Made by a program: the position numbers and the translations under genes | Notes under the pieces: generated by a model | The model's input: the letters and a program-made list of their open reading frames with translations, nothing else | What the model was told of the DNA's origin: nothing | Database searches by the model: none | Assembly: GCF_900112365.1 (NCBI RefSeq) | Contig: NZ_FOLQ01000002.1 | Coordinates: 124,001-188,000 of the forward strand | Direction of reading: 5' to 3' | Origin: Spirosoma endophyticum | Lineage (GTDB): Bacteria; Bacteroidota; Bacteroidia; Cytophagales; Spirosomataceae | DNA: 64,000 nucleotides | In this document: positions 35,799 through 44,688 of the stretch, piece by piece | Layout: every line of letters begins with the position of its first letter | Numbering within the stretch: the first letter of the stretch is position 1

Positions 35799-37010
35799 TT
35801 AAAATCGGGCCGCCAGCAGCAGGTCTAAATCCTTGAAGCGCATGTTGAACTTCCGGGCAATGTAGGCGTTGGTAAGCGTTCCCTTATGACTATAAACACC
35901 TTTCATAAACCAACGGTTCGCATACATCATCTGTTCAATGCCGCCAGTCGTGCCCGTTTCAAGCAGAAAGGGCAGAAATATATTACTCAGAGCCATGCTG
36001 GCCGTGTAGGCTACACGAGCGGCTATATTCGGGACGCAGTAATGGATGACGCCCATATGCTTGTAGGCTGGGTCTTTGTGCGTCGTCATGCGCGAGGTTT
36101 CGAAGTTGCCACCCTGGTCAATCGATACGTCGATGATCACCGAATCGGGTTTCATCCGGCCAACCATTTCTTCTGTTACCACAATTGGGCTCAGGCCATC
36201 ATCGGCCCGCATGGCGCCAATCACCACGTCGGCTCGCTGAATCGCTTCTGCCATCGTATCGGAGTCGATAATGGATGTGTAAACGTGCTGGCCAACCGCG
36301 TATTTAAGCCGCTGAAGTTTATACAGATGCCTGTCGAATACTTTTACGTCAGACCCCATGCCAAGGGCGGTACGAATGGCGTACTCCGTTACGGTGCCGG
36401 CACCGAGCATTACCACTTTTGTGGGAGGAACCCCCGTGATGCCACCCAGAATAATACCCCGGCCGTTATCGGCATTACTCAGGTATTCGCCTGCAATCAG
36501 CATGACCGTACTCCCCGCAATCTCGCTCATTGATCGGATAATGGGCAAGCCGCCACTCTGATCTTCAATGTATTCGTACCCGAAACACGTAAGATTCTTC
36601 TCGTTGATTTTTTCGAAATATGCCCGATCATGAGAGGGCAGATTCAGAGCCGAAATAACCGTACTTCCTGATTTTACGTGTTCGAACTCGCCGTCCACCA
36701 GGGGTTCTACTTTAAGAATAAGATTGGCGTCATACACTTCCTGGGGCGATGGGGCAATCTGGGCGCCAGCTTCACTATATTCATTATCAGGAAACTTGGC
36801 TTTCTCGCCCGCGCCTTTCTCAACGATTACGTTGTGGCCGTTACGTACCAGAATTGATACGGCTTCGGGCGTGAGTGCAATCCGGTTTTCCTGAAGTGAT
36901 ACTTCTTTGGGTAAACCGATGAGCAGGCTATTTCGGCTGGTTTTCACCGCCAGCGGAGCTTCTTTTGGGTACAGGGCCGTTTGTTTGGCCAATTCCTCAA
37001 ATCCAGTCAC
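35799..37010 (-). CDS. ald: Alanine dehydrogenase
   Basis: A 403-residue member of the alanine dehydrogenase/pyridine nucleotide transhydrogenase family. It catalyses the NAD-linked interconversion of alanine and pyruvate plus ammonia. GLPKEVSLQENRIALTPEAV near residue 32 and SMSEIAGSTVMLIAGEYLS are family signatures; VVMLGAGTVTEYAIRTALGM is the nucleotide-binding Rossmann loop, and VVIGAMRADDGLSPIVV and DVSIDQGGNFETS follow. The first about 28 residues are an extra leader compared with the Bacillus enzyme (378). Cytosolic. It lies downstream of tsaE on the same strand with a hairpin between. Confidence 0.9.
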   Translation of the reverse strand: MTGFEELAKQTALYPKEAPLAVKTSRNSLLIGLPKEVSLQENRIALTPEAVSILVRNGHNVIVEKGAGEKAKFPDNEYSEAGAQIAPSPQEVYDANLILKVEPLVDGEFEHVKSGSTVISALNLPSHDRAYFEKINEKNLTCFGYEYIEDQSGGLPIIRSMSEIAGSTVMLIAGEYLSNADNGRGIILGGITGVPPTKVVMLGAGTVTEYAIRTALGMGSDVKVFDRHLYKLQRLKYAVGQHVYTSIIDSDTMAEAIQRADVVIGAMRADDGLSPIVVTEEMVGRMKPDSVIIDVSIDQGGNFETSRMTTHKDPAYKHMGVIHYCVPNIAARVAYTASMALSNIFLPFLLETGTTGGIEQMMYANRWFMKGVYSHKGTLTNAYIARKFNMRFKDLDLLLAARF

Positions 37011-37031
37011 TTGTGATAGGTTTGTGGTTTC

Positions 37032-37100
37032 CGGTTTTCAGTTCGCAGTTGGCTGACGCGTTAGCATTTTCTGCGTCAGCCAACCGTGAACTAAAAACCG
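37032..37100. repeat. Long inverted repeat between ald and tsaE
   Basis: Two 28-base arms (37032-37059 and 37073-37100) pair at 25 positions around ttggctgacgc / gcgtcagccaa, with a 13-base loop. It fills the gap, beginning 22 bases upstream of the alanine dehydrogenase start and ending 4 bases from the tsaE stop. It may be a dispersed repeat or a processing hairpin. Confidence 0.65.
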
Positions 37101-37104
37101 TAAA

Positions 37105-37527
37105 CTATGAAACTGAGTTAGTTTCTACCGTCCGACTACCCGCTGAATCTGCGGATAGGTAAACCTGATAGTACGTAGCTGGCCATAGCGACGTGATGCG
37201 CTCCGGCCATTCAATGAAACAGTAATCGCCTGAGTCGAAATATTCTTCAATACCAATATCCAGCGCTTCGATTTCATTTCGAAGCCGGTAGCAGTCGAAG
37301 TGATAAACCGAGTGGCCTTCGTGGGTGGTATATTCGTTTACAATCGAGAACGTTGGGCTTTGTACGGTGCTAACCACGCCCAGCGCTCTACAGAGCGCTT
37401 TGATAAGTGTAGTTTTCCCCGCCCCCATGTCGCCCTCGAATAGCCATACCGATTGATGACGGCCTTCGGCCAGTAATTGGTGCGCTACGGCATTGAGGTC
37501 ATTGAGTTCGTGAATAACCAGCTTCAT
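37105..37527 (-). CDS. tsaE: tRNA N6-adenosine threonylcarbamoyltransferase complex ATPase TsaE
   Basis: A 140-residue small P-loop ATPase. GDMGAGKTTLIKALCRALG (residues 32-50) is the Walker A loop, SPTFSIVNEY the switch-like strand, and YHFDCYRLRNEIEALDIG with IEWPERI completes the TsaE pattern. It works with TsaB, TsaC and TsaD to make t6A37 on tRNAs reading ANN codons, and is essential in many bacteria. An exact -7 element TATCTTTG lies 24 bases upstream of the start. The last about 12 residues (DSAGSRTVETNSVS) fall near the adjacent inverted repeat and look unlike the family core. Confidence 0.93.
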   Translation of the reverse strand: MKLVIHELNDLNAVAHQLLAEGRHQSVWLFEGDMGAGKTTLIKALCRALGVVSTVQSPTFSIVNEYTTHEGHSVYHFDCYRLRNEIEALDIGIEEYFDSGDYCFIEWPERITSLWPATYYQVYLSADSAGSRTVETNSVS

Positions 37528-37550
37528 GGGCGTGTTACGTTAACAGCCCG

Positions 37551-37558
37551 CAAAGATA
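37551..37558 (-). promoter_or_regulatory. Candidate tsaE -7 promoter element
   Basis: On the minus strand TATCTTTG matches TAnnTTTG exactly, about 24 bases before the tsaE ATG and overlapping the 38-base gap after the oxidoreductase gene. No clear -33 motif. Confidence 0.4.
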
Positions 37559-37565
37559 CATATTT

Positions 37566-38885
37566 TTAGGAGGTCCACTTCGTTCGCATGGGGCGGGTGA
37601 GCAATCGGTTCGCTTCGGCGTCGTTATCAAATTTTTCGGTGCCCGGATTCCAGCGAAGTGGGCGACCGAGTTGATAAGCAATATTGCCGAGTGAGCAGAC
37701 CGACGCCGTACGATGACCTACTTCCACATCGCAAATGGGATTCTTACGACTTTTGATGGCATCCAGAAAGTCTTTGTAATGGTTGTCACTGAAGTAAACA
37801 GGTTGGCCCACGCCGGCGGACTGGTTGCCATGTTTTTCGCCTTCGCCGATGACCTTGTCTTTTAACGTATCGGGCGTAGTTGTCAGGTTACCACGGCTTA
37901 CTTTTGCTTCACCTTCGGTACCGATAAACTGGCAAAATTGCGGACCATCGACAGGATTGTGGTGCATTTCGACCCCGTTGGCGTAACGATAGACTAGCCC
38001 TTTGCCGTTCTGCTCCGGGGTTAATTCTGTGGGGCCGGAATTGTCCATGTCCAGTCCCCATTGAGCAATATCGAACATATGAGCGCCCCAGTCGGTCATG
38101 CCGCCCCCACCAAAATCGCGGATGTCGCGCCATTTTCCCCAGAACGAAGCGCCAAGAACGGGATCAAGTACATTATTATAAGGTCGTTCAACTACATTGG
38201 GTCCCAGCCAGGCGTCCCAGTTTAGGCCAGCGGGAATCGGTTCGGCTGTCAGATCGAAGTCGTGCGGAGGACCGCCCACGTTTACATTTACGGTTTTTAT
38301 CTGCCCGATATACCCGTTACGTACCAATTCGACCGCCTGCCGAAATTCTTTCCACGAGCGTTGCATGCTACCCGTTTGAAACACACGCTTATACTTCCGG
38401 GTAGCGTTCACCATATCGCGCCCTTCCTGAATGGTGAGCGACAGCGGTTTCTCACAGTAAATGTCTTTTCCTGCTTTGGCCGCAGCGATGGCAATGGCGC
38501 TGTGCCAATGGTCGGGCGTGGCAATCACGACAGCATCGACATCTTTATTGTTGAGCAATTTTCGATAATCATCATAGAGCAAACAACCATTGTAAGAGGT
38601 CTTTTCGGCTTTGTCGGCATAAAATTTATTTACGGCTTCGGAGAACGCCGTTACTTTAGGCTGATCCACATCGCAGATGGCCATAATGCGGGCATCGTTT
38701 TTCAGAAACTGATTCCGTAAGCCGCCACTTTGCTTACCGAGACCAATGAAACCTATAGAAATTTGATCACTGGGTGCCAGATAACCACGCCCCAGCACAT
38801 GGCGTGGAACAATATAGAAAGCGGATAGACCAGCCGCTTGCTTTAAGAATGTCCGGCGGTTTGGCTGAGCCAATGAGTCGTGCAT
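37566..38885 (-). CDS. Tat-exported Gfo/Idh/MocA family oxidoreductase
   Basis: A 439-residue NAD(P)-dependent oxidoreductase. The N-terminus has a twin-arginine signal (NRRTFLKQAAG, Arg10-Arg11), so it folds in the cytosol and is exported. The Rossmann loop GFIGLGKQSGG follows at about residue 44, then VVIATPDHWH and the catalytic EKPLS. The Pro/Trp-rich second half (WDAWLGP, FWGKWRDIRDFGGGGMTDWG) is typical of the secreted Bacteroidota subgroup that acts on sugars or cyclic polyols. It follows the SusCD genes on the same strand, but after their terminator. Substrate unknown. Confidence 0.9.
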   Translation of the reverse strand: MHDSLAQPNRRTFLKQAAGLSAFYIVPRHVLGRGYLAPSDQISIGFIGLGKQSGGLRNQFLKNDARIMAICDVDQPKVTAFSEAVNKFYADKAEKTSYNGCLLYDDYRKLLNNKDVDAVVIATPDHWHSAIAIAAAKAGKDIYCEKPLSLTIQEGRDMVNATRKYKRVFQTGSMQRSWKEFRQAVELVRNGYIGQIKTVNVNVGGPPHDFDLTAEPIPAGLNWDAWLGPNVVERPYNNVLDPVLGASFWGKWRDIRDFGGGGMTDWGAHMFDIAQWGLDMDNSGPTELTPEQNGKGLVYRYANGVEMHHNPVDGPQFCQFIGTEGEAKVSRGNLTTTPDTLKDKVIGEGEKHGNQSAGVGQPVYFSDNHYKDFLDAIKSRKNPICDVEVGHRTASVCSLGNIAYQLGRPLRWNPGTEKFDNDAEANRLLTRPMRTKWTS

Positions 38886-38906
38886 GAGCGTAGTGATTTA
38901 AAGAAC

Positions 38907-38948
38907 AAAAAGTGGGCAACAACCAAGCTTTACTTGTCTGTTGCCCAC
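38907..38948 (-). terminator. susCD terminator
   Basis: On the minus strand the stem gtgggcaaca / tgttgcccac (38912-38948) is followed by TTTTT. It separates susD from the oxidoreductase gene. Confidence 0.75.
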
Positions 38949-38960
38949 CGTAATTAATAG

Positions 38961-38993
38961 AACTTCCCGAAAGCTTCAAGCTTTCGGGAAGTT
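38961..38993. repeat. 16-bp palindrome after susD
   Basis: aacttcccgaaagctt, a single c, and aagctttcgggaagtt form a perfect hairpin 17 bases after the susD stop and upstream of the terminator. It may stabilise the 3' end of the susD transcript. The T-run needed for termination is missing. Confidence 0.6.
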
Positions 38994-39010
38994 GATCAAC
39001 GTAATCCGAT

Positions 39011-40747
39011 TTAATTGTAGCCCGGATTCTGCGTTAGTGTTGCCGTGCTGCCTTTTTTGCTATTAAAGATTTCCTGAATTGGAATCGGGAAATACTCATG
39101 TTTGCCTTTGGTGAACGTAACACCTTTCAGGTAAGTCCGTTTTGTGGGTACAGATTCGCCCACGTAGTAGGTATTAAGTACCTGATCCGCAATGCCCCAG
39201 CGGACAAGGTCGAACCGGCGGTGGCCTTCCATGCCAAACTCCAGGCGCTCCTCAAATTGCACAGCTTTGCGTGCCAGATCTCTATCTGTCCAGGAAGCCG
39301 TGTACTCGCTGATGACGTAATTTGCAGCTGCTTTGCCATCCGCCGTTTTGACAAACCCATCTGGATTAGCAGCCCGTTTCCGAATCTGATTAACATACCC
39401 ACGCGCTTTATTCAGGTCGCCAATTTCTACTTCGATTTCAGCTAACCACAACAACACGTGGCTATACCGAATCATTCGGTAGTTGTTGGCATTCAGGCGG
39501 GGGTTACCGGCAAAGGTGTTCGTGCCAACGTCAGACTTATACATGACGTGCTTTTTCGGCGAAAATGGACCGCCATACGACTGATCGCGAACGTAGTTTT
39601 TGCCAGGGTGAACGCCCCAGTCTAAATACGGAATTCCACGACGGCCAACCGTCCAGTCTAAACGCGGATCGACGGGTCCGGCATAAGGGGTAAAAGCAGC
39701 TGTCGATTCGATCCCCTGATCGCTGGTAACATCCGTGGCATTGAACGTATCCATTAACGGCAGACCAGTTACGTCCGTTCTGAATGAATTCACCAGGTTC
39801 TGCGATGGCTGGAAGAAGCCGCAGCAAGTCGTAACGCCACCACCACCATACGGATAGTTTAGCGTAGAGCCAATATTGCCGTTTTCTCCGCCCGATGCCC
39901 CATCGTTGACCGAATACTGCACCTCAAAAATGGATTCAGCATTGTTGTTGGTCACCGCCTTGAAATTGTCATGATACCTGTCTGCCAGTCTGTACTGACC
40001 GCTGGCTACGACGGCTTCGAGTAAGGGTTTTGCTTCGGCGTATTTTTTCTGGAAAAGATACGCTTTCCCCATTTCAGCGGCAGCCGCCCATTTGGTAGGT
40101 CGACCAACCTGCGACTGTTTGGCTGGCAGAATGTCATAAGCCGCCTTCAGATCGGCCATAATATTAGGCCAGATGTCGACATTGTTCGGCAATTTCGTGC
40201 TTTCCAGATCGTTCGGGTTATATATTTTTTCGTCGATGTAGGGGACCATATTGAACATTTTCTTGAGCTCAAAATGGTAATGACCACGCAAAAACCTAGC
40301 TTCGGCATTGACCTGTGCCTTCTCCGCATCAGTCATGTCTTTGGCAGCAGCCATAGCCTGTAATACGTCGTTAGACCGAGCGATCCCGTCGTACATACCC
40401 CGCCATTTGCCCCGGAAATATATATTGTCGGACTGAATATTGTTTTGCTCGATTAGGGAGATATTCGGCTGGTCGCCAGCAATCGTGCCTTTGTAAGCAT
40501 CGTCGGAGGCTACGCTGCCATATACCCAGTTATCGGCACCGACATTGTAGGAGCGGTAGGCGCCTTCGGGTGTTGCCCAGCCATCCAGCAGCGAATAAGC
40601 GCCAATGAGCAGCGAGTTAACGCCCGCTTTGTTCTGCAATACCGTAACGGCTAAGGCGGCTTTAGGCTGCACATCCAGGAACTTGTCAGAACAGGACGTC
40701 GCCACTGCCAGACAAACTGTTGTTATAAAAATGGTTGTTTTTTTCAT
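39011..40747 (-). CDS. susD: SusD-like outer-membrane lipoprotein
   Basis: A 578-residue SusD/RagB-family lipoprotein. The start at 40747 was chosen because it begins a lipoprotein signal (MKKTTIFITTVCLAVATSC) with the lipobox cysteine, followed by SDKFLDVQPKAAL. Upstream in-frame codons to 40804 lie in a repeat. The helical TPR scaffold and the RAGD/SusD features (ARFLRGHYHFEL, AELEVEIGDLNKARGYVNQ-like helix and a C-terminal LTQNPGY) are visible. SusD proteins cap the SusC transporter and bind glycan at the surface. It is paired with susC upstream; the intergenic gap of 84 bases carries a repeat copy. Confidence 0.93.
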   Translation of the reverse strand: MKKTTIFITTVCLAVATSCSDKFLDVQPKAALAVTVLQNKAGVNSLLIGAYSLLDGWATPEGAYRSYNVGADNWVYGSVASDDAYKGTIAGDQPNISLIEQNNIQSDNIYFRGKWRGMYDGIARSNDVLQAMAAAKDMTDAEKAQVNAEARFLRGHYHFELKKMFNMVPYIDEKIYNPNDLESTKLPNNVDIWPNIMADLKAAYDILPAKQSQVGRPTKWAAAAEMGKAYLFQKKYAEAKPLLEAVVASGQYRLADRYHDNFKAVTNNNAESIFEVQYSVNDGASGGENGNIGSTLNYPYGGGGVTTCCGFFQPSQNLVNSFRTDVTGLPLMDTFNATDVTSDQGIESTAAFTPYAGPVDPRLDWTVGRRGIPYLDWGVHPGKNYVRDQSYGGPFSPKKHVMYKSDVGTNTFAGNPRLNANNYRMIRYSHVLLWLAEIEVEIGDLNKARGYVNQIRKRAANPDGFVKTADGKAAANYVISEYTASWTDRDLARKAVQFEERLEFGMEGHRRFDLVRWGIADQVLNTYYVGESVPTKRTYLKGVTFTKGKHEYFPIPIQEIFNSKKGSTATLTQNPGYN

Positions 40748-40759
40748 GATGATGTTTTT

Positions 40760-40824
40760 ATGTATGGTGTAGGCTATATGATGTATATTCAAGAAGTAAT
40801 ACATCCAATATCATACATCATATG
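40760..40824 (-). repeat. Palindromic repeat family B, copy 2, in the susC-susD gap
   Basis: The reverse complement of 40760-40824 starts atgatgtatgatattggat and ends catatagcctacaccatac, matching copy 1 at 22366-22441. It occupies most of the 84 bases between susC and susD, close to the susD start. Confidence 0.75.
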
Positions 40825-40831
40825 TCTTACA

Positions 40832-43800
40832 TTAGAAGCTTAAATTCAGACCTATCAATATCGTTTTAGCGACTGGATACGAGCCGCCATCTACGCCGAT
40901 CTGACGGTCGTTACCCGCCGAATAGGCTCGCAGGTTAACCTCAGGGTCCATGCCCGAATACTTCGTAATCGTGAACAGGTTTTGGGCCTGAATGTAGACC
41001 GACGTAGCCCCCATCTTCAATTTCGACAGCAGGACCTGTGGCAATTGGTACGTCAACTGGATGTTCTTCATGCGGAAGTACGAACCACTTTCGAGGTAGT
41101 AGGTTGACGGCTGAATGCTAACCTGATCGGCCGACCGAAGCTGGGGCAGAATGGCATCGGTTGCACCGGGACGCCACGACTGATACAACATGCGCGTGCT
41201 GCGGTTGCCGCCGAATGTTGGGAAGTCGGTCCAGTATTTGGTATAGTTGAAAATTTGGTTGCCCTGAACACCCTGCCCGAATATTGTCAGCCCGAAGTTT
41301 TTGTAATTCAGACTCAGGTTTATCCCATAATTGAATTTTGGGTGCGGACTGCCAATGATACTCAGGTCCTGGGAGTTGATTACACCGTCGCCATTTGTGT
41401 CGTGGAATTTGAACCGACCCGCTACGTTTTCCGGGTTGTTGGCCGTACCAGCGGCTTTATCGCCAAACTGCGGTACGTAGGCTTTTGCTTCTTCGTTCGA
41501 CTGGAAAATTCCGTCGATGGTGTAACCGAAAAACGAGGCCAGCGGATAATTCTGCTGCGTAACAACGAAGTTCTGAATCCGCTCATCATTGATACCGAAA
41601 TACTGTGTGCTGGGATCGCCGGTTGTTTTGGTCACTACGTTCCGATACGTACTGAAATTGACGCCAACGTTATAGGTCAGGCCACCGCCACCAATTTTAT
41701 CGCCATAGTTAATCATCAGGTCAACACCCCGGTTGCGCATCGAGCCGATATTCTGGAAAGGAGCTGTTGCGACGCCCTGCGTCAGAGCTGGTTGGACGGG
41801 GAACAGCATGTCCGACGTAGTACGGGTGTACCAGTCGAACCCAACCGTCAGGCGATTTTTGAGCAGGCTGGCATCGAAGCCGATGTTCAGGCTGGTCGTT
41901 GTTTCCCATTTGGCTCTAGCGTTACCAAACTGAGTCAGTTCATAACCCGGTACAGCTGACGTGCGTGTGCCATTGATGTCGTAGAACGATGTAATTGGGT
42001 TGGTGCTGAACTGAGTGAACGAGTTATAGTTACCAATCTCCTGGTTACCGGTTTGCCCGTAACCCACCCGGAATTTCAGATCATCGACAATCGTGAGAGG
42101 CTTGAAAAAATTCTCTTTCGAGATACGCCAGCCTGCGCTCGCTGCCGGAAATACCGCTGACCGGAACTCAGGCGCAAAGCGGGATGAACGATCCCGACGG
42201 ACCGTCAGATCAAGCAGGTATTTATCGTCCAGCCCATAGTTAAGTTTGGCAAACTCGGAAGCTAGCCGCCAGTTCGATGCCCCACCATTGTTGGTTTGCA
42301 CACCCGTACCCGCACTGAGGTAACGGTTTTCAATATCATCTACCGCGAAGTTAGTACGGGAAGCATCAAAGAATTCAAAGTAGTTTTTGATCGACTCCGT
42401 ACCCACAATCACATTAAAACGATGTCGATCGCCGAGGGCCAGATTATACGTTAGGGTGTTGTACCACGTCCATGTCCAGCCATAGTTATTGCTGGTTGCC
42501 AGGCTGTTAGAGCCACGGGCTTCCGATGCTTCGATGTTCCGAATCGAGTAATTACGGTAGTTATAGGTATTGTAGTCAATCCCGAAGCTTGTGCGGGCCG
42601 TCAGATTGGGCAGAATATCTACTTCGGCAAAAGCATTCCCAAACAAGCGAACCTCAATCTCTTTGTTATCCTTGTTGCGGTACAAATCGGCCATTGGGTT
42701 GAAAGCGTTGTCGAGGTCGCCACCGCGTGTGCCGGCAAAATTGCCCGCTACGTCGTAAACCGGAATAATCGGTTGAATCCGGTAAGCAAATGAAATGGGG
42801 TTGCTCTCGGCATTGTTTCCATTGGGCTGACCGATACGTTCGCCATAAGCCACCTGGAAATTCTGACCCACGCGAATGCGCTTGTTGACATTAAATTCCG
42901 TGTTAGCACGTAGCGAATACCGTTTGTAGCCCGTATACTTCATGATACCATCCTGGTTGAAGTAGTTGAGCGACATGGCATAGCGTCCATTTTCACTGCC
43001 GCCCGAAACCCCTAACTGGTGGTTCTGAATGGGGGCAGTCCGGAAAATTTCTTCCATCCAGTCCGTGCCTGTTTTATTAGCTTTGGTGATCAGCAGGAAG
43101 TTTGGGGAGTTAATGTCATTGTTGTAGTTGACATACGTACCGTCCGGGTTTTGGGCAACGCGTGGATCACTGGCTGATGCACCACTGGGTAAAACGTAAT
43201 CAGGAATTACGGGTGTTGGCCCATTCCCAAACTGCGAGTGCACCGGATTTCCGTTAGCTCCTACAACACCCGAGTTTTTGCGCGATTCCCAGATGAGATT
43301 AGCGTATTCCTGCGTGTTGAGCATATCCAGTAATTTACCATGCCGTTGGGAACCATAATACGTATCGTACGTAAATTTGGGCTTGCCCGCTTTGCCTTTT
43401 TTGGTCGTGATGATGACAACGCCGTTACCCGCCCGTGAGCCGTAAATTGATGCTGACGACGCATCCTTTAGTACTTGCAGGTTCTCGATGTCGCCCAAGT
43501 TAAGAGTGTTCAGGTTGCCTTTGGTTGGCACACCGTCGATGACATAAAGCGGGGAATTGTCATTGATCGTACCGAAACCACGGATACGTACCATGACGCC
43601 ACCACCCGGTGCGTTTTCATTCCCGACTGTTACGCCCGCCACGCGACCCTGCAGGGCCTGCCCAACGTTCGTGGCCGGAACCGACAGTAATTGCTTGGTG
43701 TCTACCGTAGCAACGGCCCCGGTAATGTCGCGTTTGGCCTGAGAACCATAACCGGTCACGACCACTTCGCTCAGCGTTTTGATGTCGGGAACGAGCGTAA

Positions 43801-44101
43801 TCGTGAGGGCAGTTCGATTACCGATAGTGACCTCCTGCGATGCGTAGCCGATTGCCGAAATGGTCAGTACATCACGACCAGCAGCGACATTCAGCGAAAA
43901 CTGCCCGTTGGCATCGGTAACAACGCCAGCTTGTGTACCCTTCACGACGACATTGGCTCCGGGTAGCGCATTATTATCGTTTCCGTCTGTAATTCGACCG
44001 GTTATTTTTCGGTCCTGAGCGAGTGCCATCGTACACATCAACCAGCTTAATAGGAGAAGTGGTAATTGTCGGTAGGCTTGTTGTAAAGCTTTGTTCATCA
44101 T
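40832..44101 (-). CDS. susC: SusC/RagA-family TonB-linked outer-membrane transporter
   Basis: A 1089-residue outer-membrane protein. Signal peptide (about residues 1-29, ending ALAQ), a carboxypeptidase-D regulatory-like domain (RKITGRITDGNDNNALPGAN, about 30-110), the TonB-box-like SEVVVTGYGSQ, a plug with GRVAGVTVG, VRIRGFGTIND and VLKDASSASIYGSRAGNGVV, and a barrel that ends LIGLNLSF. This is the classical SusC pattern. It imports oligosaccharides or peptides bound by SusD with energy from TonB. No hybrid two-component sensor, ECF sigma/anti-sigma pair or glycoside hydrolase lies beside it, so the substrate is unknown. The start codon may be the first or second Met. Confidence 0.95.
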   Translation of the reverse strand: MMNKALQQAYRQLPLLLLSWLMCTMALAQDRKITGRITDGNDNNALPGANVVVKGTQAGVVTDANGQFSLNVAAGRDVLTISAIGYASQEVTIGNRTALTITLVPDIKTLSEVVVTGYGSQAKRDITGAVATVDTKQLLSVPATNVGQALQGRVAGVTVGNENAPGGGVMVRIRGFGTINDNSPLYVIDGVPTKGNLNTLNLGDIENLQVLKDASSASIYGSRAGNGVVIITTKKGKAGKPKFTYDTYYGSQRHGKLLDMLNTQEYANLIWESRKNSGVVGANGNPVHSQFGNGPTPVIPDYVLPSGASASDPRVAQNPDGTYVNYNNDINSPNFLLITKANKTGTDWMEEIFRTAPIQNHQLGVSGGSENGRYAMSLNYFNQDGIMKYTGYKRYSLRANTEFNVNKRIRVGQNFQVAYGERIGQPNGNNAESNPISFAYRIQPIIPVYDVAGNFAGTRGGDLDNAFNPMADLYRNKDNKEIEVRLFGNAFAEVDILPNLTARTSFGIDYNTYNYRNYSIRNIEASEARGSNSLATSNNYGWTWTWYNTLTYNLALGDRHRFNVIVGTESIKNYFEFFDASRTNFAVDDIENRYLSAGTGVQTNNGGASNWRLASEFAKLNYGLDDKYLLDLTVRRDRSSRFAPEFRSAVFPAASAGWRISKENFFKPLTIVDDLKFRVGYGQTGNQEIGNYNSFTQFSTNPITSFYDINGTRTSAVPGYELTQFGNARAKWETTTSLNIGFDASLLKNRLTVGFDWYTRTTSDMLFPVQPALTQGVATAPFQNIGSMRNRGVDLMINYGDKIGGGGLTYNVGVNFSTYRNVVTKTTGDPSTQYFGINDERIQNFVVTQQNYPLASFFGYTIDGIFQSNEEAKAYVPQFGDKAAGTANNPENVAGRFKFHDTNGDGVINSQDLSIIGSPHPKFNYGINLSLNYKNFGLTIFGQGVQGNQIFNYTKYWTDFPTFGGNRSTRMLYQSWRPGATDAILPQLRSADQVSIQPSTYYLESGSYFRMKNIQLTYQLPQVLLSKLKMGATSVYIQAQNLFTITKYSGMDPEVNLRAYSAGNDRQIGVDGGSYPVAKTILIGLNLSF

Positions 44102-44688
44102 GGATGGGGGAGAATTAAGTAACAGTGTAATATTAAGTATTAATGCTTAAAGTAAAGCACTCCGGCGTTCTAACTGTATTTTTACTTATATTATGAATAA
44201 ATTGACAAAAAAGAAGAAATATCCAGTCTCGTTGAAAAATTAATATGATAATTTGATGATATAATTTATTCCTATTGGTTTTTCAATAGTAGATAATCAA
44301 TATAGCATCCGTATTTCCCTTAAGCATTAATGTCAAATTGCCGATGAGTAAAAGAAATAGGAGGGGGATAAAGCAGTAAAGTGGTAGATAAGATTGGATA
44401 GAGTAACCTAAAAAAGGCGCCGAATAAGAATCCGGCGCCTTTTTTATGGATATAAGGTGTTGATTTCTAGGTTACAAGCACCTATAGCCTAGCAGGACGT
44501 AATGGATTTAAAAAGAATGTTTCCTGCTTATGTCGTTCGCACGACTAACTGTTTGTAGGAGCAATGATCAAATTAGCAGGTAACTACATCAACCTGTGAT
44601 TGGCAGCACTTCCACGGTTCAACCAATTGCCCTTCATTCGGCACAAAGTCGGATGAATCTATCCACATCCATTTAACCAGTAAACACA
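44102..44688. other. 587-base divergent gap upstream of susC
   Basis: AT-rich. Holds a 12-bp inverted repeat pair 170 bases apart (44139-44150 attaatgcttaa and 44320-44331 ttaagcattaat) and a strong bidirectional terminator at 44410-44445 that no protein gene explains. No open frame worth accepting. This is a likely site of the susC promoter and of a small RNA. Confidence 0.55.
44410..44445. terminator. Orphan bidirectional terminator upstream of susC
   Basis: aaaaaaggcgccg / cggcgcctttttt, a 13-bp stem with a 10-base loop, with T-runs in both directions. Both flanking protein genes are transcribed away from it. Confidence 0.8.

Noticed and set aside
40748..40804. Upstream ATG of susD giving 19 extra residues
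   Set aside because: The extra residues come from a repeat and would spoil the lipoprotein signal that begins at 40747.
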